From JBJXGV01 sp046160485 (GTDB lineage Bacteria > Orphanbacterota > Orphanbacteria > JBJXGV01): a stretch of DNA of 64,000 bases. The DNA lies in contig JBJXGV010000012.1 in the NCBI GenBank assembly GCA_046160485.1, positions 1 to 64,000 on the forward strand, read 5' to 3'. Positions 1 through 9,650 of the stretch are shown piece by piece. A model generated the notes under the pieces. That model was given only the letters and a program-made list of their open reading frames with translations. It ran no database searches and was not told the origin of the DNA. The position numbers and the translations under genes are program-made. Each line of letters opens with the position of its first letter. The first letter of the stretch is position 1.

Positions 1-1863
1 GGCCGCGCGGCCGAGGCGCGCGGCGTCGGCGAGGCGCTGGCGCGCGAGCGCGGTGTCGCCGAGCGCGACCGCGTACTCCGCGTTCGCGAGCGCGTTGTCG
101 CCGGCGACGCTCGCGGCGAACCGCTCCCACTCCCCCGCGCGCGGCAGGTGCGCGGTGTCGCACGCCGGGAATTCGCCACGATAGAGCACGCCGCGCGTCT
201 CGCCGTTTCGCAGGAGGCGCAGCGCAAGGCCGAACGGTTCCGCGGCGTACGCGCGCAGCACCGTCGGCTCGACATCCGAAGTCGCGAAGAGCGGGCGCGT
301 CGGATCGGCGTCGAGAAATGCGCGAATCATCCGCTCGTACGCCGCCTGCAGCGCGTCGCGGTCGAACGTGCCGCCAGCTTCGAACGGCGCGAGGAGCCGC
401 AGGAACTCCGCGGTCTCGCGCTCGGCGGCGCGCGCGTTGTCGGGGAGCGTGCGCGCCAAGAGCGGTGCGTACCACGATCTGCGGAAATGTTCTTGGTCGA
501 GAACGCTGACATCGGGCCGCAACGCTGCGACGGACTGCAAGTAGATGCTCGGCGACACGAAGATGTCCCAATTGCGCGAGAGGACGATCGCGCGCCCCGG
601 GAGCGACTCAAGGAGGGAACGCGCATACCACTCGGCGGCGTGCGCCTCGCGCCGCGCGAGGCCCGCGTTCGCGCGCCACGACAGCGCTGCGGGCACGAGC
701 AGGAGCGCGGCGAGTGCGAGCGCGGCGGGCATCGGCACGCGCGACGGCGACGCGACTGCCGCCGATGCACTCCCACTCGCGCCCGCGCCCGCGCGCGACG
801 GCCCTCGCGCTCCGCGCCCCCCGCGCCGCCCTCCCTCGATCCACTCGAGAATCTGCCCGCTACCCGCCGCGATCCAATAGAGCAGCACGAGCTGCGCGGG
901 AAGGAAGTAGAGCGCGATGTCGTGAATCGAATACGCGAGCGAGTAGCCGAGGAACGCGACGAACATGAGTGCGCTCGCCATGAGCGCGCCGCGATCGTGC
1001 CGCGCCAGGCGCGCGATTCCGAGAGGCGCAAGCGCCAGCACGACGGAGAACGCCGACCACGACTCGCGCGCGAAGAGAGAGAGGTTCTTCAGGAGCGCGT
1101 CGCCGGACTCGAGCATCCACACTCGGTACTGCCACGCGAAGGCGTGGGCGTTGAGCGCGTGCCACGTCTCGGGGTTCCCCCAGTCGAGCGCGGGCTGGCA
1201 CGCGGATCGAATCGGCAAGTACGCGTAGATCGTGCGGCCGAGGATCGCGAACGCGAGCGCGAACACCCACGTCGCCGCGCGCGGGCGCGAGCGCCACGCG
1301 GCGAGCACGAGCGCCGGCGCCACGAGGACGAGCGTCATGTGAACGCCGCTGCCGAGTCCGAGCACGTATGCGGAGAGAACGATCGCGGGGCCGAGCGCGA
1401 GCGCGCGCCGCGCCGCCTCCCAACTCACGCGCAAGACGAGACCGAGGGCCAAGAGCGAAAGCGCGTACACCTCCGGGCCGCGCGCGACTTCGAGGAAGAC
1501 GGGCATCGACCCGCCGAGAAGGAGCGCCGCACCGGCGATCGCCGCGCGCGCGCGCGCCGCGGCACTCGCTCCGATCGCGGCGGCGAGGATCGGCGCCACG
1601 AGCGCGAGCGCCGCAAGCGCCGCCGCACACGAGAAAACCCCGAGCCGCCACGGAAGCGTCGGCCCGACCGGAATCATCGCGACGAGCCGCGCGACCACCG
1701 TCCAGAGCGGATACCCGGTCGGATGCGCCACGCCGAGGCTCTGCGCAACGGCCGAAAGCTCGCCGCCATCGATCGGCGCGACCTCCGCCGGCATCGTCGC
1801 GATCATCAGGACGCCGAGAATCGCCAGAGGAATTGCGATCTCGAATCGAAGCTTCGCCGTCAC
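1..1863 (-). CDS. DUF2723 (TMEM260-type) membrane glycosyltransferase-like protein, 3' end cut by window
   Basis: The frame stays open for 621 codons from a GTG at 1863 to the first base of the window, so the C-terminus is missing. The N-terminus has a hydrophobic segment followed by DGGEL (residues 32-36) and AHPTGYPLW (46-54), the signature of the DUF2723/TMEM260 family of polytopic proteins related to protein O-mannosyltransferases. Many Ala/Leu/Val-rich membrane segments follow, then a soluble region with WYARSLLESLP and, near the window edge, an alpha-helical stretch that could be TPR-like. An in-frame TGA lies just upstream of the GTG, which fixes the start. It begins 29 bp after purF and is probably cotranscribed with it. 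The substrate is unknown; the family name is inferred from the two motifs and topology. Confidence 0.8.
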   Translation of the reverse strand, partial: MTAKLRFEIAIPLAILGVLMIATMPAEVAPIDGGELSAVAQSLGVAHPTGYPLWTVVARLVAMIPVGPTLPWRLGVFSCAAALAALALVAPILAAAIGASAAARARAAIAGAALLLGGSMPVFLEVARGPEVYALSLLALGLVLRVSWEAARRALALGPAIVLSAYVLGLGSGVHMTLVLVAPALVLAAWRSRPRAATWVFALAFAILGRTIYAYLPIRSACQPALDWGNPETWHALNAHAFAWQYRVWMLESGDALLKNLSLFARESWSAFSVVLALAPLGIARLARHDRGALMASALMFVAFLGYSLAYSIHDIALYFLPAQLVLLYWIAAGSGQILEWIEGGRRGGRGARGPSRAGAGASGSASAAVASPSRVPMPAALALAALLLVPAALSWRANAGLARREAHAAEWYARSLLESLPGRAIVLSRNWDIFVSPSIYLQSVAALRPDVSVLDQEHFRRSWYAPLLARTLPDNARAAERETAEFLRLLAPFEAGGTFDRDALQAAYERMIRAFLDADPTRPLFATSDVEPTVLRAYAAEPFGLALRLLRNGETRGVLYRGEFPACDTAHLPRAGEWERFAASVAGDNALANAEYAVALGDTALARQRLADAARLGRAA

Positions 1864-1892
1864 GCTATCTCATCGATTGGGCGGTTGCGCGA

Positions 1893-3290
1893 CTACGCCG
1901 CGCCGCAGCCGAGCTTCGGATCCGCGCCCAGCGCGACCGGATACTCGCCGCTGAAACACGCCGTGCAATAGCCGACCTCGCGCGGCGAGACGTCCATCAT
2001 TCCCGCGTGCGAGAGGTACGCGAGGCTCGTCACGCGCAGGTGCTTCGCGATCTCCGCGACCGTGTGCGTCGCGCCGATCAGCTCGCTCTTCGTCGGCGTG
2101 TCGATGCCGTAGTAGCACGGGCTGATAATCGGCGGCGAACTGATGCGCAGGTGAATCTCCTTCGCGCCGATCTTCCAAAGCAGGCCGATCAGCTTGCGGC
2201 TCGTCGTCCCGCGTACGATCGAGTCGTCGACGAGAACGATGCGCTTCCCCTCGATGAGCGACCGCACGGGATTGAACTTGATCCGCACCTTGTTCTCGCG
2301 CATCTCCTGCGTCGGGTGAATAAACGTGCGCCCGATGTAGTGATTGCGGATCAGGCCGAGCTCGAAGGGAACGCCGCTCCACTCGGCGAAGCCGAGCGCC
2401 GCCGAGTTCGACGAGTCCGGCACCGCAATGACGCAGTCGGCGACGACGGGATGTTCTTGCGCGAGCTTGCGGCCGAGCGCGCGGCGCACGCGATCGACTG
2501 ACTGTCCCGAGACGAGCGAGTCGGGCCGCGAGAAGTAGATGTACTCGAAGATGCAGAAGCGCTCCTCCTCCGCGTCGGTCCCAGGGAGACGTACGGTGCG
2601 CACGCCGCCCTTGCGATCGAAGATGAGCGCCTCGCCGCGCGCGATCTCGCGCAAGAGCTTCGCGCCGACGATGTCGAGCGCGCACGACTCGGACGCGACG
2701 ATCCAACCGCCGCCGGGAAGCTCGCCGTAGCAGAGCGGGCGGAAGCCCCACGGGTCGCGCACGCCGATCATCTCGTCGCGTGTGGCGATCGTGAGCGAGT
2801 ACGCGCCGCGCAGCGGGCGCATCGCGTCGGCGAGGATCGCGTCGGTCGTCGCCTCGCGCGAGTTCGCGAGCCGGTAGAGAATCGCCTCGGTATCCGCGGT
2901 CGTTTGGAAGACGAGCCCGCGCTCCTCCATCTCGCCGCGGAGCTCGGCGGCGTTGACGAGGTTGCCATTGTGCGCGACGGCGACCTCGCCCGCGCGCCCG
3001 ATCGCGCAGAGCGGCTGGCAATTCGCGAGCGACGAACCCCCGGCAGTCGAGTAGCGGTTGTGGCCGATCGCGATATCGCCTGGCAAGCCGTCGAGGATCG
3101 CGTCGGTGAAGATGTCGGCGACGAGACCTTCGGCTTTGTGCGCGTGCATCCGCGCGCCGTCGAACGCGACGATCCCCGAGCCTTCCTGACCGCGATGCTG
3201 CAACGCGTAGAGCGCCATGTGCACGATGCGCGCCGCCTTCGGCGTACCGATCACGCCGACGATGCCGCAGTACTCTTTCAGACGCGACAC
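1893..3290 (-). CDS. purF: amidophosphoribosyltransferase (glutamine PRPP amidotransferase)
   Basis: This enzyme makes 5-phosphoribosylamine from PRPP and glutamine, the committed step of purine synthesis in the cytoplasm. The 465-residue protein has the Ntn-hydrolase glutaminase domain first: Cys8 follows a 7-residue propeptide (MSRLKEY) and starts CGIVGVIG, with HNRYSTAG further on. The phosphoribosyltransferase domain carries the PRPP-binding loop VLVDDSIVRGTTS at about 352-364. The cysteines near the C-terminus (CTACFSGEYP) fit the Bacillus-type enzyme that carries an iron-sulfur cluster. The start is a GTG preceded by AAGGAG at a 7-nt spacing. It is the last purine gene of the purB-purL-purQ-purS-purF run. 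Confidence 0.96.
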   Translation of the reverse strand: MSRLKEYCGIVGVIGTPKAARIVHMALYALQHRGQEGSGIVAFDGARMHAHKAEGLVADIFTDAILDGLPGDIAIGHNRYSTAGGSSLANCQPLCAIGRAGEVAVAHNGNLVNAAELRGEMEERGLVFQTTADTEAILYRLANSREATTDAILADAMRPLRGAYSLTIATRDEMIGVRDPWGFRPLCYGELPGGGWIVASESCALDIVGAKLLREIARGEALIFDRKGGVRTVRLPGTDAEEERFCIFEYIYFSRPDSLVSGQSVDRVRRALGRKLAQEHPVVADCVIAVPDSSNSAALGFAEWSGVPFELGLIRNHYIGRTFIHPTQEMRENKVRIKFNPVRSLIEGKRIVLVDDSIVRGTTSRKLIGLLWKIGAKEIHLRISSPPIISPCYYGIDTPTKSELIGATHTVAEIAKHLRVTSLAYLSHAGMMDVSPREVGYCTACFSGEYPVALGADPKLGCGAA

Positions 3291-3317
3291 GTCACGACTC
3301 CTTGCGCTCGCGCGAAT

Positions 3318-3866
3318 TCATTCGCTCACCACGAACTCGAAATCTTGAAAGTGCGGATTGACGAGGAGGCCCGCACGGCGCGCGGTCGTGACGCCGAGTT
3401 CGTGGGCGCGCGCGAGCGCGGCGTCGCGGGCGATACCGGCAAGACCGAGCACCCAGAGCGTCGCGCGCGAAACACGAGCGCCCGCGAGACCGTGCGTATC
3501 GCGAAGCGCCCCGGCGCGCGACTCGCCCGCGCGATCGGGGCGATCGCGCACGAGAAGCCCGACGACGGCGCGCCCGGGCGCCCCGGGAAGCGCGAGCGAC
3601 CCCTCTTCGATGCGCCAGCGTTCCTTCACGGGATTCGCGAAGAGCAGCGTTTCGCGCGCGATCGTCTCGAGCGCGGTGCGCGCGCGCGCCGCAGCCTCGA
3701 CGCCGGCGGCGGGAAGCTCGACGCCCCACACCGTCTCGCGCTCGAGCGAAACCAAATCGTGCGCGCCCATCCGTTCATGCAGCGCCTCGAACGCGGAGAT
3801 CGCGGCGAGATCCTCGCCGCGCAACGCGACGCGCAGCGAATAACGCACGAGCGGCGCCGCCGTCAT
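3318..3866 (-). CDS. purS: PurS-like subunit of FGAM synthase, two tandem PurS domains
   Basis: PurS is the small subunit that bridges PurQ and PurL in the three-part FGAM synthase. The family is normally about 80 residues; this protein has 182 and reads as two PurS units in a row. The first half ends with LLFANPVKERWRI and the second with LLVNPHFQDFEFV, both matching the LLAN-x-VIEDY-like end of PurS, and each is preceded by a beta-alpha-beta pattern of the right length. Its ATG overlaps the purQ stop (ATGA at 3863-3866) and purF follows 27 bp later, so context strongly supports the role. Sequence identity to textbook PurS is low, so function rests on the C-terminal motif of each half and on position. 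Confidence 0.8.
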   Translation of the reverse strand: MTAAPLVRYSLRVALRGEDLAAISAFEALHERMGAHDLVSLERETVWGVELPAAGVEAAARARTALETIARETLLFANPVKERWRIEEGSLALPGAPGRAVVGLLVRDRPDRAGESRAGALRDTHGLAGARVSRATLWVLGLAGIARDAALARAHELGVTTARRAGLLVNPHFQDFEFVVSE

Positions 3867-4678
3867 CGCGCCTCCAGGTAAGCGTAGATCGATTCGAAGA
3901 TCGCGCGCCCGGGGCCCGGAGCGTCGAGTTCATCGTGCGTGCGCGCCGCGCGGCGCCGCTCGCCCCACGCGCCCGCGCACGTGTCGGGGACTTGGTGCAT
4001 CCACGACGCGCGCTCGGGGTGCGGCATGATCGCCGCAACGTTTCCTTCCGCGTTGCCGAGCGCGGCGATGCCGCCGAGCGAGCCGTTAGGATTGACGGCA
4101 ACCGCGTCGCTCGGTTCGCCGCTCGCGTCGACGTAGCGCAGAAGCACGCGCCCCGTGACGAGGAGCGTTTGCAGGATCGCAGCGTCGCTCGCGACGAAGC
4201 GGCCTTCGCCGTGCGCGATCGGCGCAGGCACGACGGCGCCCGGCGCGAGCGCGGCCGCGAGGATCGACTGCTCGGCGCGCGGCCCCGCGGCGAGGTTCAC
4301 CCATCGGCAGTCGTAGCCGCCGCGGCCGTTCTCGTTCGGCGCGAGCGCCATCTCGACGCGGCCCGGCTCGAGCCCGGGCACGAGCCCCGCCTCGACGAGC
4401 ACCTGCGCGCCGTTGCAAATCCCGACGACGCCCTTGCCATCGGCCGCCATCGACGCGACCACTTCCATCACGGGGAGTTTCGCCGCGATAGCCCCAGCGC
4501 GCACGCGGTCTTCGAACGCGAAGCCGCCGGGAAGAATCACCGCGTCGAAGCGCGCAAGCTGCGCGGCGGGCTCGTTCCAGCGGAAGAGTTCCGCGTCGAG
4601 GCCGACGGCGCGCGCGACTCGAATCGTCTCCCACTCGCAATTCGAGCCGGGGATCTGAAGCACGGCGACGCGCTTCAT
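3863..4678 (-). CDS. purQ: phosphoribosylformylglycinamidine synthase, glutaminase subunit
   Basis: Class I glutamine amidotransferase that supplies ammonia to PurL for the FGAR to FGAM step. The chosen ATG (4678) gives MKRVAVLQIPGSNCE, the usual N-terminus, and overlaps the purL stop by ATGA. The nucleophile is Cys88 in GICNGAQ, and His220 and Glu222 lie in MPHPER. At 271 residues it belongs to the longer PurQ type. The frame is open upstream of the ATG, but that extension is arginine-rich shadow sequence lying inside purL. Overlapping coupling on both sides (purL and purS) suggests balanced production of the three FGAM synthase subunits. Confidence 0.95.
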   Translation of the reverse strand: MKRVAVLQIPGSNCEWETIRVARAVGLDAELFRWNEPAAQLARFDAVILPGGFAFEDRVRAGAIAAKLPVMEVVASMAADGKGVVGICNGAQVLVEAGLVPGLEPGRVEMALAPNENGRGGYDCRWVNLAAGPRAEQSILAAALAPGAVVPAPIAHGEGRFVASDAAILQTLLVTGRVLLRYVDASGEPSDAVAVNPNGSLGGIAALGNAEGNVAAIMPHPERASWMHQVPDTCAGAWGERRRAARTHDELDAPGPGRAIFESIYAYLEAR

Positions 4679-7089
4679 CGTGGCCCCTCCGGATCGCGAA
4701 ACGTGCCGAAGACCGCGCCGAGTCCGTTTTCCCACGCGGCGCGAATCGATGCGATCTCGAGCGACGACGATGGAGATGACGACGGACTCGATCCGCCGTC
4801 GCCGCGCTCGAATCCGTCGAGCGTGAGCCGGCCGTCGCCCGTGACCTCGCCGATCGTCACCGATTCCACATCCCACTTGCGCAAGAGCGCCCCGAGCGCG
4901 ACCGCATCACCGGGCGCGATCTCGAGAAGATAACCGCCCGCCTCGCTCCAAAGGATCGCGTCGTCGTCGAGGTCGGCGGGGAATGCGTCGCGCTGCAGAC
5001 GCATGCCCGCGCGGATCTCGCCGCGCGAGGCGAGCGCCATCTCGAACGCGGCGACGATGACACCCCCTTCGGAGATGTCGTGCGCCGCGCGCACGAGCCG
5101 CGCACGAATCGCCGCCTCGACGGCGCGCGCCCGCGCGCGCTCCCCCGCGAGATCGACCGGCGCAACACGCGACGCGCGATCGCCGAGCGCCGCCGCGCCG
5201 CGCATCTCCGCCAGGAGCGTGCCGCCGAGTTCGCGCGCGCGCGGACCGACCAAAACGAGCAGATCGCCCGGCGCCTTGAGCGACAGCGTCGTCGCGAACG
5301 AAAGATCCTCGACGAGCCCGAACGTTCCGATGATCGGCGACGGCGCGACGGCGCGCCCCGAGACGGACTGGTTGTAGAACGAGACGTTGCCGGATACGAA
5401 CGGCAGCGGACTCTCCGCGTGATCGCGAAGCCCAAGCGCGGTCGCCGCGAGCGCGAGGCCGCGAATCGACTCCTGAAAATCCCAGTAGACCTCGGGGTCC
5501 TCGGGGCTGCCGAAGTTGAGGCAGTCGGTGAGCCCTATCGGCGTGCCCCCGGCGGCGACGACGTTGCGCACGCCCTCGCACACGGCGTGCATCGCGGCCT
5601 CGCGCGGATCGAGAAGGCCGAGCCGCGGATTGCCGTCGAGCGAGAACGCGACGCCGAAGGGCGCCTCGGGAACGGGGCGCAGAATCGCCGCGTCGGATTC
5701 GCCGGGGCGCAGCACGGCGCGCGCGCCGACTTCGGTGTCGTAGAAGCGGTAGACGAGCGCGCGCGACGCAAGATGAATCGATGCGGCGGCTGCGGCGAGC
5801 GTCTCGAGCGGACTCGCGCTCGGCGTTGCCGTACGCGCCGACGTGTCCGCGGCGCGCGCGACATTGGGCGCCGCCGCGCGAACTCGCGGCCGCGCCGCGC
5901 GCTCGACGCGCACGCCGTCGACGAGCGCCTCGATCGACAACTCGGCAACGACCGCACCGCCGCGCAGCAAGCGATACACCGGCTCGCGCAACACGCGACC
6001 GACAATCGACGCGCGCGCGCCGCGATGAACCACGGGGAGCGCGAACACGTCGTTGTAAACCGCGAGCACTTCCGGCGCCGCGCTCTTCGGGACGACGATC
6101 CCGAATCGCTCCTGCGTTTCGGCGCACGCGATCACCTCGGCCGGCAGCTCGGGATCGACGCGGTGCACGGCGTCGAGATCGACTTCCATCCCGAAGCCGC
6201 CCTTCGCGGCGATCTCCGCGCTCATCCCGCCGACGCCGCCCGCGCCGAGATCCTTCATGCCGAACGGAATCTTCGCCTCGTGCAAGCGGCGGAAGACTTC
6301 CTGGTTCGCCTCGAAGAGGACGCGCTTCAAGAACGGATCGGCCGCCTGCACCGCGCCGCGATCGCTTTCGTCTTTCTTCGCGTCGAGCACACGCGACGCG
6401 AGCGTCGCGCCGCCCATCCCGCTCCAGTCGGTCGGCTTGCCGAGCAGAATCAGCACGAACTCTTCGTCGTGCGCCTCGCGCGGCACGCTGCTGCGCACGA
6501 TCTCATCCGCTGCCACAACGCCTGCCGCGACGACGTTGACGAGACAGTTCTCATCGAACGAAGAATGAAACACGGTGTCGCCGCCGAGATTCGGGACGCC
6601 GATCGCGTTGCCGTAGTGCCAGATTCCGGAGACGACACCGCGCGCGATTTCGGTGACGCGCCGGCCGCGCGCGCCGTTCGGGTCGCCGAAGCGAAGCCCG
6701 TCCATGACGGCGATGAGTTCCGCGCCCATGCAGCTCACGTCGCGAACGATGCCGCCGACACCGGTCGCCGCGCCCTCTTCCGGCACGACCTGCGACGGAT
6801 GGTTGTGGCTCTCGTGCGCGACGACGAGCGCCCACTCGCGACCGCCCCACGCGGGGAGCCGCAAGATCCCGGCGTCCTCGCCCGGCCCGAGAATCACCGT
6901 CGGCGCCTTCGTCGGCAATTCACCGAGGAGCGCGCGGCTCGACTTGTACGAGCAGTGCTCGCTCCACTGCACGTCGAAGAGGAAGAGTTCGACGCGCGAC
7001 GGGGCGCGGCCGATCAGACGTTCGATGCTCGCGCGTTCGTCGTGCGTGAGCGCGAGCCCGTCGCCCGCGGCGCCCGCGCCCGCGCTCAT
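4675..7089 (-). CDS. purL: phosphoribosylformylglycinamidine synthase, synthetase subunit
   Basis: Large subunit of FGAM synthase, which uses ATP and PurQ-derived ammonia to convert FGAR to FGAM. The protein has 804 residues. The N-terminus contains FDVQWSEHCSYKS with the catalytic-type His45, followed by a glycine-rich nucleotide region (LGPGEDAG) and HNHPS. Two AIRS-like halves follow, the second including DCLNFGSPEDPEVYW and VSFYNQS. The start ATG at 7089 overlaps the purB stop (ATGA); the much longer upstream open frame is antisense shadow of purB. The C-terminal tail is Asp/Ser-rich (a short DGGSSPSS-type run), slightly longer than in typical PurL. Confidence 0.95.
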   Translation of the reverse strand: MSAGAGAAGDGLALTHDERASIERLIGRAPSRVELFLFDVQWSEHCSYKSSRALLGELPTKAPTVILGPGEDAGILRLPAWGGREWALVVAHESHNHPSQVVPEEGAATGVGGIVRDVSCMGAELIAVMDGLRFGDPNGARGRRVTEIARGVVSGIWHYGNAIGVPNLGGDTVFHSSFDENCLVNVVAAGVVAADEIVRSSVPREAHDEEFVLILLGKPTDWSGMGGATLASRVLDAKKDESDRGAVQAADPFLKRVLFEANQEVFRRLHEAKIPFGMKDLGAGGVGGMSAEIAAKGGFGMEVDLDAVHRVDPELPAEVIACAETQERFGIVVPKSAAPEVLAVYNDVFALPVVHRGARASIVGRVLREPVYRLLRGGAVVAELSIEALVDGVRVERAARPRVRAAAPNVARAADTSARTATPSASPLETLAAAAASIHLASRALVYRFYDTEVGARAVLRPGESDAAILRPVPEAPFGVAFSLDGNPRLGLLDPREAAMHAVCEGVRNVVAAGGTPIGLTDCLNFGSPEDPEVYWDFQESIRGLALAATALGLRDHAESPLPFVSGNVSFYNQSVSGRAVAPSPIIGTFGLVEDLSFATTLSLKAPGDLLVLVGPRARELGGTLLAEMRGAAALGDRASRVAPVDLAGERARARAVEAAIRARLVRAAHDISEGGVIVAAFEMALASRGEIRAGMRLQRDAFPADLDDDAILWSEAGGYLLEIAPGDAVALGALLRKWDVESVTIGEVTGDGRLTLDGFERGDGGSSPSSSPSSSLEIASIRAAWENGLGAVFGTFRDPEGPR

Positions 7090-8396
7090 CGCGCGCCCTC
7101 GGCGAGAATCCCCGAGCGCTCGAACACGGCGCCGATATTCGCGAGCGCGCGCGCCTCCGAGAGCAGCTCGTCGAGATCGTGCGCGGCGAGGCGCTCGCGC
7201 ACTTCGGCGTCGCTCTTCGCGGCCTCGGCGAGCGTGCCGCTTCCCGCGCGCACGCTCGAGGCGAGCCGCTGGACGGCGCGATACGCGGGATCGCGCTCCA
7301 TCCCCGCGCGCACGAGCGCAAGCAGCAGCGCCTGCGACTGCAAGAGCCCGCGCGAGCGATCGAGGTTCGCGCGCATCACCTCCGGGTAGACATCGAGGTT
7401 CGTCACGATGTCGCGCGTCTCGCGCAGCATGAAGTGCAGGAGCCCCGCCGACTCGGGCAGAATGATGCGCTCCGCCGACGAGTGCGAGATATCGCGCTCG
7501 TGCCAGAGCGGAACGTTCTCCATCGAGGCTGCCGCGTGTCCGCGCAGGACGCGCGCCAATCCCGAGACGCGTTCGCTGCGCACCGGGTTCTTCTTGTGCG
7601 GCATCGCCGACGAACCCTTCTGAGCGCGGCCGAATCCCTCCGACACCTCGCCGACTTCCGTGCGCTGCAAGTGACGGATCTCCGTCGCGAAGCGATCGAG
7701 CGACGCGCCCGCGAGCGCGATCGCGGTGACGACGGCTGCGTGGCGGTCGCGCGGCACGATCTGCGACGAGACGGGCGCCGGGCGCAGGCCGAGCCGTTCG
7801 CACGCCGCCGCCTCGATGCGCGGCGCCAGATGCGCGAACGTGCCGACCGCGCCCGAGAGTTTGCCGACGCGCGCATCGTCGAACGCGCGCGCAAGCCGCT
7901 CATCGGCGCGCCCGAGCTCATCCCAAAAGAGGAGCACCTTCAGCCCGAACGTGATCGGCTCGGCGTGCATGCCGTGAGTGCGCCCCGCCATCGGCGTGTT
8001 GCGGTGGCGCAGCGCGAGCTGGCGCGCCGCGTCGCGCAGCGATGCGAGTTCCGCGCGCAAGAGGCGCCCCGTCTCCGAGAGCAAAACGCCGAGCGCGGTG
8101 TCGAGCACGTCCGACGACGTGAGTCCGAAATGGAGCCAGCGCCCCTCGGGGCCGACGCTCTCGGCGACGCTGTCGACGAACGCCGCGAGGTCGTGGCCGA
8201 GCGACGCCTCGAGTTCGGCCATGCGCGCGGCGTTGACGCGCGCGCGTGCGCGCACCTTCGCCGGCGCATCCGCGGGAACGACGCCCGCCTCGCCCATCGC
8301 GTCGAGCGCCGCAAGCTCCACCTCGAGCCACGCGTCGAGCCGCCGCTCGTCGCTCCAGAGCGCCGTCATTTCGCGTGTTGCGTAACGCGCGATCAT
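7086..8396 (-). CDS. purB: adenylosuccinate lyase
   Basis: PurB acts twice in purine synthesis, splitting fumarate from SAICAR and from adenylosuccinate. The 436-residue protein begins MIARYATREM, as in the bacterial family, has TSSDVLDT (93-100) and the mobile-loop signature GSSAMPHKKNP (261-271) with the catalytic serine pair. His141 and His144 lie in GRTHGMHAEP. It starts 15 bp after htrA and its stop overlaps purL, so it leads the purine block within a longer unit that begins at tal or further upstream. Confidence 0.96.
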   Translation of the reverse strand: MIARYATREMTALWSDERRLDAWLEVELAALDAMGEAGVVPADAPAKVRARARVNAARMAELEASLGHDLAAFVDSVAESVGPEGRWLHFGLTSSDVLDTALGVLLSETGRLLRAELASLRDAARQLALRHRNTPMAGRTHGMHAEPITFGLKVLLFWDELGRADERLARAFDDARVGKLSGAVGTFAHLAPRIEAAACERLGLRPAPVSSQIVPRDRHAAVVTAIALAGASLDRFATEIRHLQRTEVGEVSEGFGRAQKGSSAMPHKKNPVRSERVSGLARVLRGHAAASMENVPLWHERDISHSSAERIILPESAGLLHFMLRETRDIVTNLDVYPEVMRANLDRSRGLLQSQALLLALVRAGMERDPAYRAVQRLASSVRAGSGTLAEAAKSDAEVRERLAAHDLDELLSEARALANIGAVFERSGILAEGAR

Positions 8397-8411
8397 CGGG
8401 TCAACGCCTCG

Positions 8412-9650
8412 TCACCGCGCCCCGCCGGTGCCGCTTGCGGCCTCGACGAGCGTGAACGAAATCTCGCGCGTGCTGCCGTTGCGAATAATCGAAAGTGTCA
8501 GCTCGTCGCCGACCTGCGCACCGAACAACGCGCGCCGCGCCTCTTCGATCCCCTGCACCTCGGCGCCGTTGACGTGCCGCACGACGTCGCCGCGTTCGAT
8601 CCCCGCGCGCGACGCCGGACTCTCCGGCTCGACGTACGAAACGATGACGCCCTTGCGATCCGCCAGATCGAGATACTGCGCAAGCGGCGCCGTGATCTCC
8701 TGCACGCGAATGCCGACCCACACCTTTCGCACCTGCCCGTACTTCTTCAGTTCTTCCATCGCGCGCTTCGCGGTGTCGATCGGAATCGCGAACCCGATTC
8801 CCACGGAGCCGCCCGTCTTCGAAAAGATGAACGTGTTGATGCCGATGACATCGCCGAGCACGTTGACGAGCGGCCCGCCCGAGTTGCCGGGGTTGATCGC
8901 CGCGTCGGTCTGAATCATCTCCTTGTAGACGCCCGCGTCCGTCTCGGACTGGCGGATGTCGCGATGCGTCGCGCTGATGACGCCGGCCGTCACGGTCGGC
9001 TCGGTGTTCTCGAGCAGAAACCCGAACGGGTTGCCGATCGCGACGACCCATTCGCCGACGAGCAGATCGTGCGACGACCCGAGGGGCGCAACCGGCAGGT
9101 CATCGGCTTCGACCTTGAGCACCGCTAGATCGTACGTCGCGTCGCTTCCGATGAGGTCCGCCGGATACTCGCGGCCATCCGTCAGCGTCACCTTGATCTC
9201 CGCGGCGCCGCGTACCACGTGTTCGTTCGTCAGGATGAATCCGTCGTGCGACACGATGAACCCGGAGCCCATGCTGTGCGCTCGCTGCGCGTACTCGCGG
9301 CGCGGATAGTAGTGCCGGAAGAAATCCTCGAAGAAAGGATCGTTGAACGGAAGCGCGGGGCCAGCGCGAATGATACGCACCTGCGTGACGGTGACCGTCA
9401 CGACCGATGGCCCGACGACTTCAGCGGCATTCGTGATCGCGGTGCGCCGCGAATCGTAGAGAGGATCGGACTGGCGCGCGAGCGTGTCGGCGACCTGCGT
9501 CACTGGTAGGGGGCTCGTCGCCGCCGAATCGGGGCGATCTTGCGCATAGCTGCGCGCAAGTACGAACCCGATCGCGATTCCCGCGACGACCGTCACCGCG
9601 AATCGTAGGAGCCCGAAGAACCGTTTCGGGCGGCCGAGCCCGTCGTTCAT
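8412..9650 (-). CDS. HtrA/DegS-like trypsin-type serine protease with one PDZ domain
   Basis: Envelope quality-control protease. A single membrane segment (about residues 16-32) anchors the 412-residue protein with the protease domain outside the cytoplasm. The catalytic triad is visible as His144 (ILTNEHVV), Asp174 (YDLAVLKVE) and Ser257 (GNSGGPLVN). One PDZ domain follows at about 305-405 (GVIVSYVEPESPASRAGIERGDVV). The single PDZ plus anchor resembles DegS or HtrA-type proteases more than two-PDZ DegP. Its ATG overlaps the tal stop. The mixture with purine genes suggests transcriptional convenience rather than shared function. Confidence 0.93.
   Translation of the reverse strand: MNDGLGRPKRFFGLLRFAVTVVAGIAIGFVLARSYAQDRPDSAATSPLPVTQVADTLARQSDPLYDSRRTAITNAAEVVGPSVVTVTVTQVRIIRAGPALPFNDPFFEDFFRHYYPRREYAQRAHSMGSGFIVSHDGFILTNEHVVRGAAEIKVTLTDGREYPADLIGSDATYDLAVLKVEADDLPVAPLGSSHDLLVGEWVVAIGNPFGFLLENTEPTVTAGVISATHRDIRQSETDAGVYKEMIQTDAAINPGNSGGPLVNVLGDVIGINTFIFSKTGGSVGIGFAIPIDTAKRAMEELKKYGQVRKVWVGIRVQEITAPLAQYLDLADRKGVIVSYVEPESPASRAGIERGDVVRHVNGAEVQGIEEARRALFGAQVGDELTLSIIRNGSTREISFTLVEAASGTGGAR

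Noticed and set aside
148..1971. Plus-strand frame of 607 codons opposite the DUF2723 gene
   Set aside because: Extremely Arg/Ala/Glu-rich with no domain; it is the antisense shadow of a GC-rich coding frame that has clear family motifs.
5080..9128. Long plus-strand frames (5080-7389 and 7179-9128) opposite purL and purB
   Set aside because: Arginine-rich shadow composition; the minus strand holds unambiguous PurL, PurB and HtrA proteins.
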